This document shows positions 1 through 7,306 of a DNA stretch of 13,835 bases, piece after piece. Source of the DNA: UBA922 sp035438805 (GTDB lineage: Bacteria; Patescibacteriota; Patescibacteriia; Magasanikbacterales; UBA922); contig DAORJA010000022.1 in NCBI GenBank assembly GCA_035438805.1, positions 1-13,835 on the forward strand, given 5' to 3'. A program made the translations under genes and the position numbers. The notes beneath the pieces are model-generated. The model had not been told where the DNA came from and ran no database searches. It saw nothing but the letters and a program-made list of their open reading frames with translations. Numbering within the stretch: position 1 is the stretch's first letter; every line of letters starts with the position of its first letter.

Positions 1-2211
1 TTGAAAACTATATGTCGTACTTGGTATCAAATTACTAAACACTATCGAAAGACTACTCGTAGTAATCAAAGTCGAAGTTGCAGTTGAGCTCACCGTATAG
101 AGTATTGTGTGTCCACTCACTGCCCCCCATGTCACAGTGAGAGACGTGCTTTGACGAGTAAATGAAACCACAGAAGGTGCGGTCGGAACATCGGGGAGTG
201 TAGTCAAATCAAACTTCGTCACACGATTATTGCCAAACTCAGCAACGTAGAGATAATTATTCCCTGGATCATACGCTAACCCCGCAGGTGAGATCATTGC
301 TGATTGTGTTGTTGTAATAGTGGCTCCAGTAAAGCTAGACTGTCCAAGGACAAAAATTGCGCCTTCACCATTCGTAGTAGTAGCAACATCATACACCGTA
401 ACGCGATGATTACCTGATTGTGCAACAAACAATCGATTGAGTCCCTGATCATATACAAGTCCTGAAGGACTCGACATTCCCGCCTGAGAATTAGCTTGGA
501 AAGTATTAGAAAAATTTGTCTGCCCAAGCACATTGATGGCATCCTCGCCATCAATGATACTCGCAACATCATACACCGTAACGCGATGATTACCTGATTG
601 TGCGACATAGAGTAATGGTGTTGTTGTATTATAACGAATTGCAAGACCAGTCGGAGTATTCATTCCCGACTGTGTATTGAAGGAAGTCAGTGACGTAAAA
701 TTTGCTTGTCCCAATACATTGATCGCATCCTCGCCATTAGTAATACTCGCGACATCATATACTGTAACGCGATGATTACCTGATTGTGCGACATACAGAC
801 GATTTGTACTCGAGCTATATGCAAGAGACCGAGGACTATTCATTCCAGACTGTGTAGTATTTGCTGCATTAGCACCAAAGTGAGGTTGTCCAAGCACGTA
901 ATCAGCCTCATAATCGAGTAATTCGTTATTTGAATCAAGATTGTATATCAGTACTCGATTATTGGAGGTGTCAGCCACAAACAAACGATGATTCGTATCG
1001 TCAAGTTCAACATCGTAGTTAGTATCAAATCCTACATTAGTAGGACCATTATTTCTCCCTCTTCTGGTGGATGTAGGCGTCAAATTACCTGACCCATCTT
1101 CCACAAATTGACCCAACAAATCGGATGAATTCATGCCATTCGATAGTGAAGACGTGGCTCCATCAAATACCAGCACTCGATTATTCTGATAATCTCCTAC
1201 AAAAAGATTGTTCGTTGAGATATCGTATAGCATTCCGTGCGGTGCGATGAGACCAGATTGTGTCGTGGTAGGCGTGGAGTTTGTAAAACTTGTCTGACCA
1301 AGGACGTTTACCGCATTTTCCCCGTTAGTAGTTGTCACCATATCATAGACCGTGACACGATGATTACCCTCTTGCGAGACAAACAGACGATTTGTTCTCG
1401 TATCATACCCAAGCCCATAAGGAGACCACATCCCTGATTGAGTCGTTGCGTTACTACCCCCGGTAAATGTTGTCTGACCAAGGACGTATAAAGCTGGCTT
1501 TCCATTTGAGATAGTCGTAGTGGAAAAATCGTAGACAGTCACGCGATGATTACCTGATTGCGCCACATAGAGACGACTATTTATAGGATCATAACTCAGT
1601 CCAGTAGGAGTATTCATCCCTGATTGAGTATTTGCGCTACTACTCCCGGTAAATGTTGTCTGACCAAGGACGTATAAAGCTGGTTTTCCATTTGAGATAG
1701 TCGTAGTGGAAAAATCGTAGACAGTCACGCGATGATTACCTGATTGCGCCACATAGAGACGACTATTTATAGGATCATACTCTACGCTTGTTGGGCTATA
1801 CATTCCTGATTGAGTATTTGCTTCTGCACTACCGTTAAAATCTGATTGTCCAAGCACGTAATCAGCCTCATAATCGAGTAATTCGTTATTTGAATCAAGA
1901 TTGTATATCAGTACTCGATTATTTAATAAATCTGCAACAAATAAACGGTGGTTGACCGGGTCAATAGTAACATCGTTTGGACGTTCAAACCCCAAATTTG
2001 AGGGCCCATTATTTGGGCCTCCGCGAGTAAATAAAGGCGTCAAATTATCAAATTCGTCTTCAGAAAATTGTCCGAGTGTGTCAGCGGCATCCATTCCATT
2101 ATAAATACTTCGAGTGTCTGCAATCCATACACAAAAAGAGCCAATTGTCAGTATGGCTAGGGACAAAAAAGATATTTTTTTAGACCAAAAAAAATTGTAG
2201 AATTCTTTCAT
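1..2211 (-). CDS. NHL-like beta-propeller surface protein with FN3 domain (C-terminus beyond window)
   Basis: The frame is open from an ATG at 2211 to the left edge: 737 codons with no stop, so the C-terminus is missing. Residues about 13-31 are one hydrophobic segment after a short basic N-terminus (signal peptide or anchor; no lipobox). Residues about 40-670 hold ten NHL-like units, each carrying N-N/H-R-V-x-x-Y/F-D/N and most of them a V/L-L-G-Q motif. They have Q-S-G-N-H-R turns and are mostly 60-62 residues long, with a 74-residue unit opening each half. The array is two homologous halves offset by exactly 320 residues, five units each. A fibronectin type III domain begins near residue 675 (P-T-A-P-S, then T-V-T-W-G-A-V-S-G) and runs off the edge. 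NHL propellers usually bind proteins, sugars or nucleic acids, so an extracellular adhesive or scaffolding role is an inference; the ligand is unknown. The start is supported by an extended -10 element 34 bases upstream. Confidence 0.85.
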   Translation of the reverse strand, partial: MKEFYNFFWSKKISFLSLAILTIGSFCVWIADTRSIYNGMDAADTLGQFSEDEFDNLTPLFTRGGPNNGPSNLGFERPNDVTIDPVNHRLFVADLLNNRVLIYNLDSNNELLDYEADYVLGQSDFNGSAEANTQSGMYSPTSVEYDPINSRLYVAQSGNHRVTVYDFSTTTISNGKPALYVLGQTTFTGSSSANTQSGMNTPTGLSYDPINSRLYVAQSGNHRVTVYDFSTTTISNGKPALYVLGQTTFTGGSNATTQSGMWSPYGLGYDTRTNRLFVSQEGNHRVTVYDMVTTTNGENAVNVLGQTSFTNSTPTTTQSGLIAPHGMLYDISTNNLFVGDYQNNRVLVFDGATSSLSNGMNSSDLLGQFVEDGSGNLTPTSTRRGRNNGPTNVGFDTNYDVELDDTNHRLFVADTSNNRVLIYNLDSNNELLDYEADYVLGQPHFGANAANTTQSGMNSPRSLAYSSSTNRLYVAQSGNHRVTVYDVASITNGEDAINVLGQANFTSLTSFNTQSGMNTPTGLAIRYNTTTPLLYVAQSGNHRVTVYDVASIIDGEDAINVLGQTNFSNTFQANSQAGMSSPSGLVYDQGLNRLFVAQSGNHRVTVYDVATTTNGEGAIFVLGQSSFTGATITTTQSAMISPAGLAYDPGNNYLYVAEFGNNRVTKFDLTTLPDVPTAPSVVSFTRQSTSLTVTWGAVSGHTILYTVSSTATSTLITTSSLSIVFSNLIPSTTYSFQ
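886..1923 (-). repeat. Perfect 78-bp direct repeat, copies 960 bp apart
   Basis: Bases 886-963 and 1846-1923 are identical over 78 bp. The offset of 960 bp is 320 codons, the length of one half of the propeller array. The repeat encodes the N-N-R-V-L-I-Y-N segment through the following V-L-G-Q motif of units one and six. The flanking sequence is clearly diverged, so the identity looks like local gene conversion or an incomplete record of a half-gene duplication. Confidence 0.9.
1459..1779 (-). repeat. Tandem 186-bp intragenic repeat (62 codons), nearly identical copies
   Basis: Bases 1459-1593 recur at 1645-1779 with a period of 186 bp and a single mismatch (c at 1498, t at 1684). The period is 62 codons, one propeller unit of the NHL-like protein. 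Synonymous positions are conserved too, which points to a recent duplication or gene conversion rather than selection on the protein alone. Confidence 0.9.
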
Positions 2212-2244
2212 GCCGTATATATCTAATAAAAAATTCTCATAAAA

Positions 2245-2253
2245 AGTATACCA
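2245..2253 (-). promoter_or_regulatory. Putative extended -10 promoter element (TGGTATACT) of the NHL-like gene
   Basis: Read on the minus strand this is TGG followed by TATACT, an extended -10 element five of six matched to TATAAT. No good -35 lies upstream, as is usual for extended -10 promoters. A start about seven bases downstream gives a leader of roughly 26 bases before the ATG at 2211. The same TGnTATACT string precedes three other genes here. No clear Shine-Dalgarno sequence or terminator was found in the 104-base gap to ligA. Confidence 0.5.
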
Positions 2254-2315
2254 TTTTTTATCTTATGCAGATACCATATATTACCCACAACAAGCTTCTA
2301 TATTTTTCAACAAAA

Positions 2316-4337
2316 TTATGAGCATTGTGCAATAAACCCTTCTTCATCCAAAATAGTAATTCCCAATGCTTCAGCTTTCGCGAGTTTACTCCCAGCTTCC
2401 GCACCTGCTACCACATAATCAGTTTTTTTGCTTACCGACCCCGCCACATGCCCCCCGGCTTTGCGAATCATATCGGTAGCCTCATCACGGGACAATGTTG
2501 GAAGTGTTCCTGTGAGCACAAACGTCTTACCACTAAGTACGCCATTTATTTTTTTAGTTCGGTCTGGATACACAATCGTTACTCCTCGTTTGATAAGCTC
2601 ATGCACATGCTTCACCTCACGTGTATCATGAAAAAATTCAGCAATTGATTCAGCCACTCGAGGCCCAATATCTTCGACATGCTCAAGCTCATCCTTAGAT
2701 GCAGTCATTAATTTTTCTAGTGTACTAAATTTTTCTGACAATCGTATTGCAGTCTCTTCTCCGACATGACGAATGCCGAGCGCAATAATAAATCGTTCAA
2801 AGGGAACTTTTTTTGCACGCTCGATTGCTGCAATGAGATTCTCTGCTGATTTTTCTCCAAACTTCTCAAGTGTAATAAGTTCATCTTTTTCAAGCGTAAA
2901 AATATCAGCTGCTTCAGCAACCAGTTTTTCATCCATTAATTTTTCAACAATCTTGTCCCCCAATCCATCTATATCAAACGCATGCTTGCCTGCAAAATGG
3001 ATAATTCGTTCACGCTCCTGGGCAAAACAGCGACGATTAGAACAAAATAGTGCTGCAGATTCTCCCTGCTTTTTATCTACGATTTCACGTTTTTCCACGG
3101 GTGAATTGCAGATCGGGCACACCGTAGGAATTTTTATTTTCTTTTCTTTTCCCGTGCGCAGTTTATCCAATACTCGAATTACTTTTGGAATAATATCACC
3201 TGCTTTTTCTACCACAACTGAATCCCCAATTTTTACTCCCAATCGTTCAATTTCTTCAAAATTATGCAATGTTGCATGTGTTACTGTTGTCCCTGCCAAT
3301 TGCACAGGCTCCATCAGTGCTACCGGAGTAAGTGCACCGGTGCGGCCCACCTGAACATAGACATCTTTGATTACCGTAGTCCCCTGTTCTGCGGGAAATT
3401 TCAATGCAATTGCCCAGCGAGGAGCTTTGCCGGTAAACCCAAGCGCATCCTGATATTTTTTTTGATTTACTTTTACTACAATCCCATCAATCCAGTATGA
3501 CACACTCTTCTTTTTTTCTTGCCACTGTTTCCAGACTGCAATAATTTCTTCATGTGTTTGTGCTTCTTTCCAGTGTTTATCAGTAGTAAAGCCAAGTGTT
3601 GCCAATCTCCTCAATTCAGCTGCTTGCGTATCTGGAGCATCACCCATCGATATATCATAAGCCGTGAATGATAGTTTTCTTTTCTCAACAATACGTGAAT
3701 CTAGTTGGCGAATTGTCCCTGCAGTAGCATTACGTGGGTTTGCAAATAATGGCTCTTCAGATTTGGCGCGTTCAATATTCAATCGATCAAATTGGGCAGT
3801 ATCCATCCATACTTCACCTTCTACTACCACGTCCACATTTTCTTTTAGTTTCAAAGGAACCGTGTGAATTGTTTTAATATTCTGCGTCACATCTTCGCCA
3901 ACCACTCCGTTTCCACGAGTTGCAGCAGTTTTCAAAATTCCTTTCTCATAGGTCAAAACCATATGAAGACCATCAATTTTCAGCTCACACACGTACGACA
4001 AATCTGTGGGTTGGTGCCCCAATTCTTTCACCAGCATTTTTTCAATGCGAGTCTGCCAATCACTGATATCATTTTCGTCGAATGCGTCGTTAAAGGACCA
4101 CTGAGGGACTTTATGTGTAATTTTTTCAAACTTATCAAGTACTACCCCTGCTACTCGCTGTGTTGGAGAATCTGGTGTAATTAGTTCAGGATGATCGTTC
4201 TCAAGCTGCCGCAACTCATGCATGAGCGGATCATACATTGCATCTGTAACTTCTGGATCATTCAATACATGGTACTTATATCGAAGTTCATTGACTTGTT
4301 CACGAAGTTGTTTAACTCGTTTTTCTATCGCATTCAT
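2316..4337 (-). CDS. ligA: NAD-dependent DNA ligase LigA
   Basis: The protein has 673 residues, the usual length for bacterial LigA, which seals nicks in DNA during replication and repair using NAD+. The domain order is complete. The NAD-binding Ia region covers about 1-70. In the adenylation domain the K-I-D-G motif gives nucleophile K120, with R-G-N-G at 141-144 and D-G-I-V-V-K at 284-289. An OB fold follows at about 318-400. A four-cysteine zinc site is formed by C407, C410, C432 and C437. Helix-hairpin-helix repeats span about 450-580, and a BRCT domain occupies about 597-673. Two details differ from E. coli LigA: the usual S-L-D-N-A-F stretch reads S-F-N-D-A-F (81-86), and the gap between the zinc cysteine pairs is 21 residues rather than 14. 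The ATG overlaps the pilD stop as ATGA, so translation is probably coupled to that gene. No Shine-Dalgarno sequence is evident. Confidence 0.97.
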   Translation of the reverse strand: MNAIEKRVKQLREQVNELRYKYHVLNDPEVTDAMYDPLMHELRQLENDHPELITPDSPTQRVAGVVLDKFEKITHKVPQWSFNDAFDENDISDWQTRIEKMLVKELGHQPTDLSYVCELKIDGLHMVLTYEKGILKTAATRGNGVVGEDVTQNIKTIHTVPLKLKENVDVVVEGEVWMDTAQFDRLNIERAKSEEPLFANPRNATAGTIRQLDSRIVEKRKLSFTAYDISMGDAPDTQAAELRRLATLGFTTDKHWKEAQTHEEIIAVWKQWQEKKKSVSYWIDGIVVKVNQKKYQDALGFTGKAPRWAIALKFPAEQGTTVIKDVYVQVGRTGALTPVALMEPVQLAGTTVTHATLHNFEEIERLGVKIGDSVVVEKAGDIIPKVIRVLDKLRTGKEKKIKIPTVCPICNSPVEKREIVDKKQGESAALFCSNRRCFAQERERIIHFAGKHAFDIDGLGDKIVEKLMDEKLVAEAADIFTLEKDELITLEKFGEKSAENLIAAIERAKKVPFERFIIALGIRHVGEETAIRLSEKFSTLEKLMTASKDELEHVEDIGPRVAESIAEFFHDTREVKHVHELIKRGVTIVYPDRTKKINGVLSGKTFVLTGTLPTLSRDEATDMIRKAGGHVAGSVSKKTDYVVAGAEAGSKLAKAEALGITILDEEGFIAQCS

Positions 4338-5116
4338 ACAAGCATTACAATTTTAAGATACCACAAAATAACAGGATTTCCCCATAGTACTGCAGCGACG
4401 GTACCAATCATCAAAAATGTTCCAAATGGAATCTGATCTTTTCTATGTTTCTTTTTCAAAGCAAGTAATGTAATTGCATATGATGCTCCTACCACATACG
4501 CAATCCCTAATGCGAGAATCGTATGACTGAGACCCAATGCCATACCCATAAAAAACCCTATCATGATGTCACCTCCGCCAATCCACCTGCCTTTTGATAC
4601 CACATACTGGAACAAAAACCAAGCTATACCAACAAGTGCTCCCCATACAATACTTTTCCATTCAAATGGAATCTTCAAGATATACATAAGTCCAACAATA
4701 GCACCTGCACCGATCGTTACTCCTGGATGCACCTCCATATAAAGAGCGTCGTAGGCAAATATGAATACAGCTGAAGCAACAATAATCCAATCTCGTATGA
4801 CAAGTACATCTGGAAGCATAGGGTATTTACTATGCTTATATAGCACTAACAAAAATAGTATTGTTGTACACAATTCAATTAAAAAATACTGTAGGGGGAT
4901 TTTAGTTTTACAGCTCTTGCATCTCCCTCTCAAAAATATAAAACTAACCAGTGGTATCAGCTCAATCCACGTTAGTTTTGCATTGCATTGAGGACATTGT
5001 GAACGACCAAAAACAATCGATTTTCCATCGTGTAATCGGTGTATAAGCATAGTAATAAAACTCCCTATACTTGCCCCTAACAACGCTGTCCATATATACC
5101 AAACTATCTGTTCCAT
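4334..5116 (-). CDS. pilD: Prepilin peptidase / N-methyltransferase (A24 family, PilD-like)
   Basis: This 260-residue polytopic membrane protein is of normal length for the family. It cleaves the leader of type IV prepilins at the inner face of the membrane and N-methylates the new N-terminus. An N-terminal membrane helix with G-A-S-I-G-S-F at 14-20 leads into the cytoplasmic domain, where C41, C44, C66 and C69 form the paired C-x2-C zinc site of the methyltransferase part. The two catalytic aspartates of the aspartic protease are D123 (F-A-Y-D-A-L) and D183 (G-G-G-D-I-M). Several further hydrophobic segments follow. The likely substrate, the prepilin, is the gene just upstream, separated by an intrinsic terminator. 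The downstream gene ligA overlaps by four bases. An extended -10 element ends ten bases before the ATG, so pilD probably has its own promoter and an almost leaderless message. Confidence 0.95.
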   Translation of the reverse strand: MEQIVWYIWTALLGASIGSFITMLIHRLHDGKSIVFGRSQCPQCNAKLTWIELIPLVSFIFLRGRCKSCKTKIPLQYFLIELCTTILFLLVLYKHSKYPMLPDVLVIRDWIIVASAVFIFAYDALYMEVHPGVTIGAGAIVGLMYILKIPFEWKSIVWGALVGIAWFLFQYVVSKGRWIGGGDIMIGFFMGMALGLSHTILALGIAYVVGASYAITLLALKKKHRKDQIPFGTFLMIGTVAAVLWGNPVILWYLKIVMLV

Positions 5117-5126
5117 AGTGGTAAAA

Positions 5127-5135
5127 AGTATATCA
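5127..5135 (-). promoter_or_regulatory. Putative extended -10 promoter element (TGATATACT) of pilD-ligA
   Basis: On the minus strand TGA plus TATACT lies just before pilD and just after the terminator of the pilin gene. Transcription would start near 5120, leaving only a few bases before the ATG at 5116, so a leaderless or near-leaderless transcript is expected. This gives pilD-ligA a promoter independent of the pilin gene. Confidence 0.5.
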
Positions 5136-5146
5136 TACGGGTATAC

Positions 5147-5178
5147 AAAAACCCAGCCTTATTAAGGGCCGGGTTTTT
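5147..5178 (-). terminator. Rho-independent terminator after the prepilin gene
   Basis: Bases 5147-5158 pair with 5167-5178: a 12-bp stem containing one G-U pair in RNA, an eight-base loop, a GC-rich core and a run of five T at the 3' side on the minus strand. It sits 16 bases past the end of the prepilin gene. The stem has A and T runs at both ends, so it could also act on the other strand, but there is no plus-strand gene to stop. Confidence 0.85.
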
Positions 5179-5194
5179 ACTTTTCGAAAACTAA

Positions 5195-5635
5195 TTACTG
5201 TCCGATCATACCTGATGGTGAAGCGGTAAGTGCTCCAACTCCGAATCCACCAGCTCCTGCCTGAAGTGATGCAGAAATTGTATAGGTGCTGGTACTACCA
5301 ACATAACTATAAAATTCTCCTGCAGTCGGACCTTTTGGTACGAGACCCATGTATGGAGTAGCGCAACCAGTGGCACCAAACCCACTTGCATTCAAACACG
5401 CGTGGGTCGTATCTCCTAGATCAACCGCTGATGCAGCGATAGGATAAGAGTTTTGATCCGTGTAGTAAAGTTCGAGTGCTGTCTGGATCTGCTTGATATC
5501 TGACAAACGTTTTGCGTCATTTGCCTTCTGTCGAGCTGAACCAAGTGCAACTACTGCGAGTGTTGAAAGTAGACCGATAATTGCGATTACAACAAGTAAT
5601 TCAATTAAGGTGAAACCTTTTTTGTTGTTGTTCAT
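5195..5635 (-). CDS. Type IV prepilin (major pilin or pseudopilin)
   Basis: This 146-residue protein has a textbook type III signal: M-N-N-N-K-K-G followed by F-T-L-I-E-L. Cleavage is expected between G7 and F8, which becomes the methylated first residue, with the conserved glutamate at +5 (E12). The hydrophobic helix spans about 8-31 and continues into the N-x-x-x-A-K-R-L-S-D-I-K-Q-I-Q stretch typical of pilins and type II pseudopilins. The globular part (about 55-146) is Gly/Ala/Ser/Thr rich. It has two cysteines, C80 and C91, that could form a disulfide loop. Its peptidase is encoded immediately downstream and PilM and a receiver protein upstream, which supports a pilus rather than a secretion role. 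A strong Shine-Dalgarno sequence and its own terminator suggest high expression, as expected for a major subunit. Whether it is the major or a minor pilin cannot be settled here. Confidence 0.93.
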   Translation of the reverse strand: MNNNKKGFTLIELLVVIAIIGLLSTLAVVALGSARQKANDAKRLSDIKQIQTALELYYTDQNSYPIAASAVDLGDTTHACLNASGFGATGCATPYMGLVPKGPTAGEFYSYVGSTSTYTISASLQAGAGGFGVGALTASPSGMIGQ

Positions 5636-5642
5636 AATGTCT

Positions 5643-5651
5643 CACCCCCTT
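5643..5651 (-). promoter_or_regulatory. Strong ribosome binding site of the prepilin gene
   Basis: On the minus strand AAGGGGGTG lies seven bases before the ATG at 5635 and closely resembles the anti-16S consensus AAGGAGGTG. It fixes the start codon. It is the only strong Shine-Dalgarno sequence I can see in front of any gene in this window. Confidence 0.8.
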
Positions 5652-5668
5652 CCCAATTCTGAACCATA

Positions 5669-5696
5669 ACTATAGTGCTAGTTACTTTATTTTTAA
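5669..5696 (-). promoter_or_regulatory. Putative promoter of the prepilin gene
   Basis: On the minus strand TTAAAA (5691-5696, four of six matches to the -35 consensus) is followed after 16 bases by TATAGT (5669-5674, five of six matches to the -10). It overlaps the last codons of the receiver gene and would give a leader of about 27 bases that includes the Shine-Dalgarno sequence. Confidence 0.4.
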
Positions 5697-6065
5697 GACC
5701 GACTTCACTTTACTCACAGCTTCAGAGGGTTTCGTATGTGCCTTGATCAGGTAATCCACTGCACCCATATCAAGCCCTCGTTCTACGTCGTCTTTTTGTC
5801 CCAAATTAGTCAGTAAAATCACTGGGATTTTTTTGGTTGTCTCACTTTTCTTGAGTTCTTCCAATACCGCAAACCCATCGAGTTTTGGCATTAAAATATC
5901 AAGTAAAATGATATCAGGTTTTTTCTTTTGAGCTAGATCAAGACCGACCTCGCCATTTTCAGCAAGTGTCACCTTGAATTTTTCCATCTCAAATTTAGTC
6001 TTATAAATATTTGCTAGAAAACTATCGTCCTCCACCAATAGTACATTCACAGATCCGTCTATCAT
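5682..6065 (-). CDS. Stand-alone receiver-domain response regulator (CheY/PilG/PilH-like)
   Basis: The protein is 127 residues, a single receiver domain with no output domain. The phosphorylation site is D56 in L-L-D-I-L-M-P. The metal-binding acidic pair is D13/D14, after E12. The switch residue is T86 in I-L-L-T-N, and the conserved lysine is K108 in L-I-K-A-H. The C-terminus ends right after helix 5, so it must signal by protein contact. No histidine kinase is in the window. It lies between pilM and the prepilin gene, so control of pilus assembly or twitching, like PilG/PilH in other bacteria, is an inference from context. An extended -10 element lies about 30 bases upstream inside a palindrome. 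No Shine-Dalgarno sequence precedes the ATG. Confidence 0.93.
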   Translation of the reverse strand: MIDGSVNVLLVEDDSFLANIYKTKFEMEKFKVTLAENGEVGLDLAQKKKPDIILLDILMPKLDGFAVLEELKKSETTKKIPVILLTNLGQKDDVERGLDMGAVDYLIKAHTKPSEAVSKVKSVLKIK

Positions 6066-6089
6066 AAAGCTAGAATTTATAAACTCAAC

Positions 6090-6104
6090 ATATACAGTAT
6101 ATCA
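6090..6104 (-). promoter_or_regulatory. Extended -10 element (TGATATACT) of the receiver gene, overlapping a palindrome
   Basis: Bases 6096-6104 read TGATATACT on the minus strand. The -10 hexamer is also the left half of a perfect inverted repeat, ATATAC-n-GTATAT (6090-6102). A start near 6089 would give a leader of about 24 bases. The palindrome could be an operator covering the promoter, but AT-rich palindromes of this size also arise by chance. Confidence 0.45.
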
Positions 6105-6160
6105 GACCCTCTTTCTTTCCCCAATAGTAACTGTGGATAGGTTTTGACACAATTTACTTA

Positions 6161-7297
6161 TTAAAAATGCCTTAATGCTAGCCCGATTGAAACTGCCATT
6201 CGAGAACCAATATCCCGAAGTACGGGTTTCAATCCTGATTGATAAATTACTCTCGCCCATGGATCACCTACAAACACTTTCATTGGGAATGTTTCAGAGA
6301 GATAGGTGGAAATCGGAGCAAATAATGCGCCGCCGCCAGACAGTATTATTTTTTCTGGAATCTTTCCTTCGTTTCCTGATTGTTGCAGATATAGATCAAA
6401 ACTGTACTGGATTTCTTTTGCCAAAGGGTCGAGGAATGGCATGAATGAATCATATGGGATCTTTCCTCCTACACTTGAGACATCTTTTTTGATCTGTCCT
6501 ACAAGTGTGCGATCGACACCAAGATGTTCAGCTAAAATTTCATCAATGGTGTTACCTCCAAGATGCAAACTTCGATGGGTCATTGGAAGTCCATCTTCAA
6601 TAATGAAAAAATTGGTCCGCTCAGCACCGATATCAACAATCATAGATACTGCAGCATCTTTTCCTACAAGTGAACGAGCCAGCGCAAATGCTTCAGTCTC
6701 AAGTTCTTGAAGTTCGAGACCAGCTTTGTCAAAAATTGCAGTATAAAAAGCAACCAAAGCTTTTGGCGCCGCTGTCACGAGAAGTGTCGTATAATTCTTT
6801 TTTGACCCTTCTTTTGCTGGAACTTTCTGATATACAATCTGCATTTCAGAAGCTTCCCTCGAAATCATTTTACTGATTTCAGCCTCTACGATACGTGGCA
6901 ATTCTTTTTCTTCGATGTTTGGAAGATTTAAGACTGCATGAAACACATAGGACACGGGAAGGCTTGAGGTTACTCGTTTTCCCTCAACTCGAGCTTCTTT
7001 TACCAACGCTTTCAATAAGTCGGCATACACTCCAATACGTGACTCATTTAAAATAAAATCCCTTACTGACTCAGGCGCTAATGCTGAAGATTTCTGATCC
7101 ATTGGACCAGGCATCGGAGCTTTTTTATACGCAGAATTCAATGTTGCCTGAGGAATATGAACATCGAGTTCTTTGTCTAGAATTCCATACGTCCATAGTT
7201 GCGGACGGGTTTTATTTTTTTTGAGCTCAACAAGCTTGATGCCGTGCGCTCCAATATCAACCCCGATAAATGATTCTTGTTTTGAGAGTAATCCCAT
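6161..7297 (-). CDS. pilM: PilM, actin-like ATPase of type IV pilus assembly
   Basis: This 378-residue protein has an FtsA/actin-like fold. Phosphate-1 motif G-V-D-I-G-A-H-G-I-K lies at 12-21, phosphate-2 motif V-D-I-G-A-E-R-T-N-F at 221-230, and the adenosine motif L-S-G-G-G-A-L at 319-325. In known systems PilM sits on the cytoplasmic face, binds the N-terminus of PilN and links the PilN/PilO membrane complex to the motor. I chose the ATG at 7297: the open frame reaches a TTG at 7318, but M-G-L-L-S-K-Q-E-S-F-I-G-V-D-I-G is the usual PilM beginning, and an extended -10 element overlaps the TTG-to-ATG stretch. A proline-rich segment at about 50-75 looks like an insertion relative to a typical PilM of about 350 residues. 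PilN and PilO, often encoded next to pilM, do not follow here. Confidence 0.92.
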   Translation of the reverse strand: MGLLSKQESFIGVDIGAHGIKLVELKKNKTRPQLWTYGILDKELDVHIPQATLNSAYKKAPMPGPMDQKSSALAPESVRDFILNESRIGVYADLLKALVKEARVEGKRVTSSLPVSYVFHAVLNLPNIEEKELPRIVEAEISKMISREASEMQIVYQKVPAKEGSKKNYTTLLVTAAPKALVAFYTAIFDKAGLELQELETEAFALARSLVGKDAAVSMIVDIGAERTNFFIIEDGLPMTHRSLHLGGNTIDEILAEHLGVDRTLVGQIKKDVSSVGGKIPYDSFMPFLDPLAKEIQYSFDLYLQQSGNEGKIPEKIILSGGGALFAPISTYLSETFPMKVFVGDPWARVIYQSGLKPVLRDIGSRMAVSIGLALRHF

Positions 7298-7306
7298 AAT
7301 GCACAC

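Noticed and set aside
361..1780. Regularly recurring short strings (such as CGCGATGATTACCTGATTG) that could look like a CRISPR array
   Set aside because: The spacing is 60-62 codons, the reading frame stays open throughout, and the sequence between copies is also homologous. It is a protein repeat.
2773..3354. A 193-codon open frame on the plus strand
   Set aside because: It lies wholly antisense to ligA, is Ser/Ile/Phe rich in low-complexity runs, matches no family I recognise, and ligA is complete with all catalytic motifs.
6144..6149. TTGACA on the plus strand as a -35 box
   Set aside because: No -10 element lies at the right distance and no plus-strand gene follows; it falls just past the pilM stop.
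6123..6158. Imperfect hairpin after pilM as a terminator
   Set aside because: The pairing is short, interrupted and AT-rich, and no T-run follows on the minus strand.
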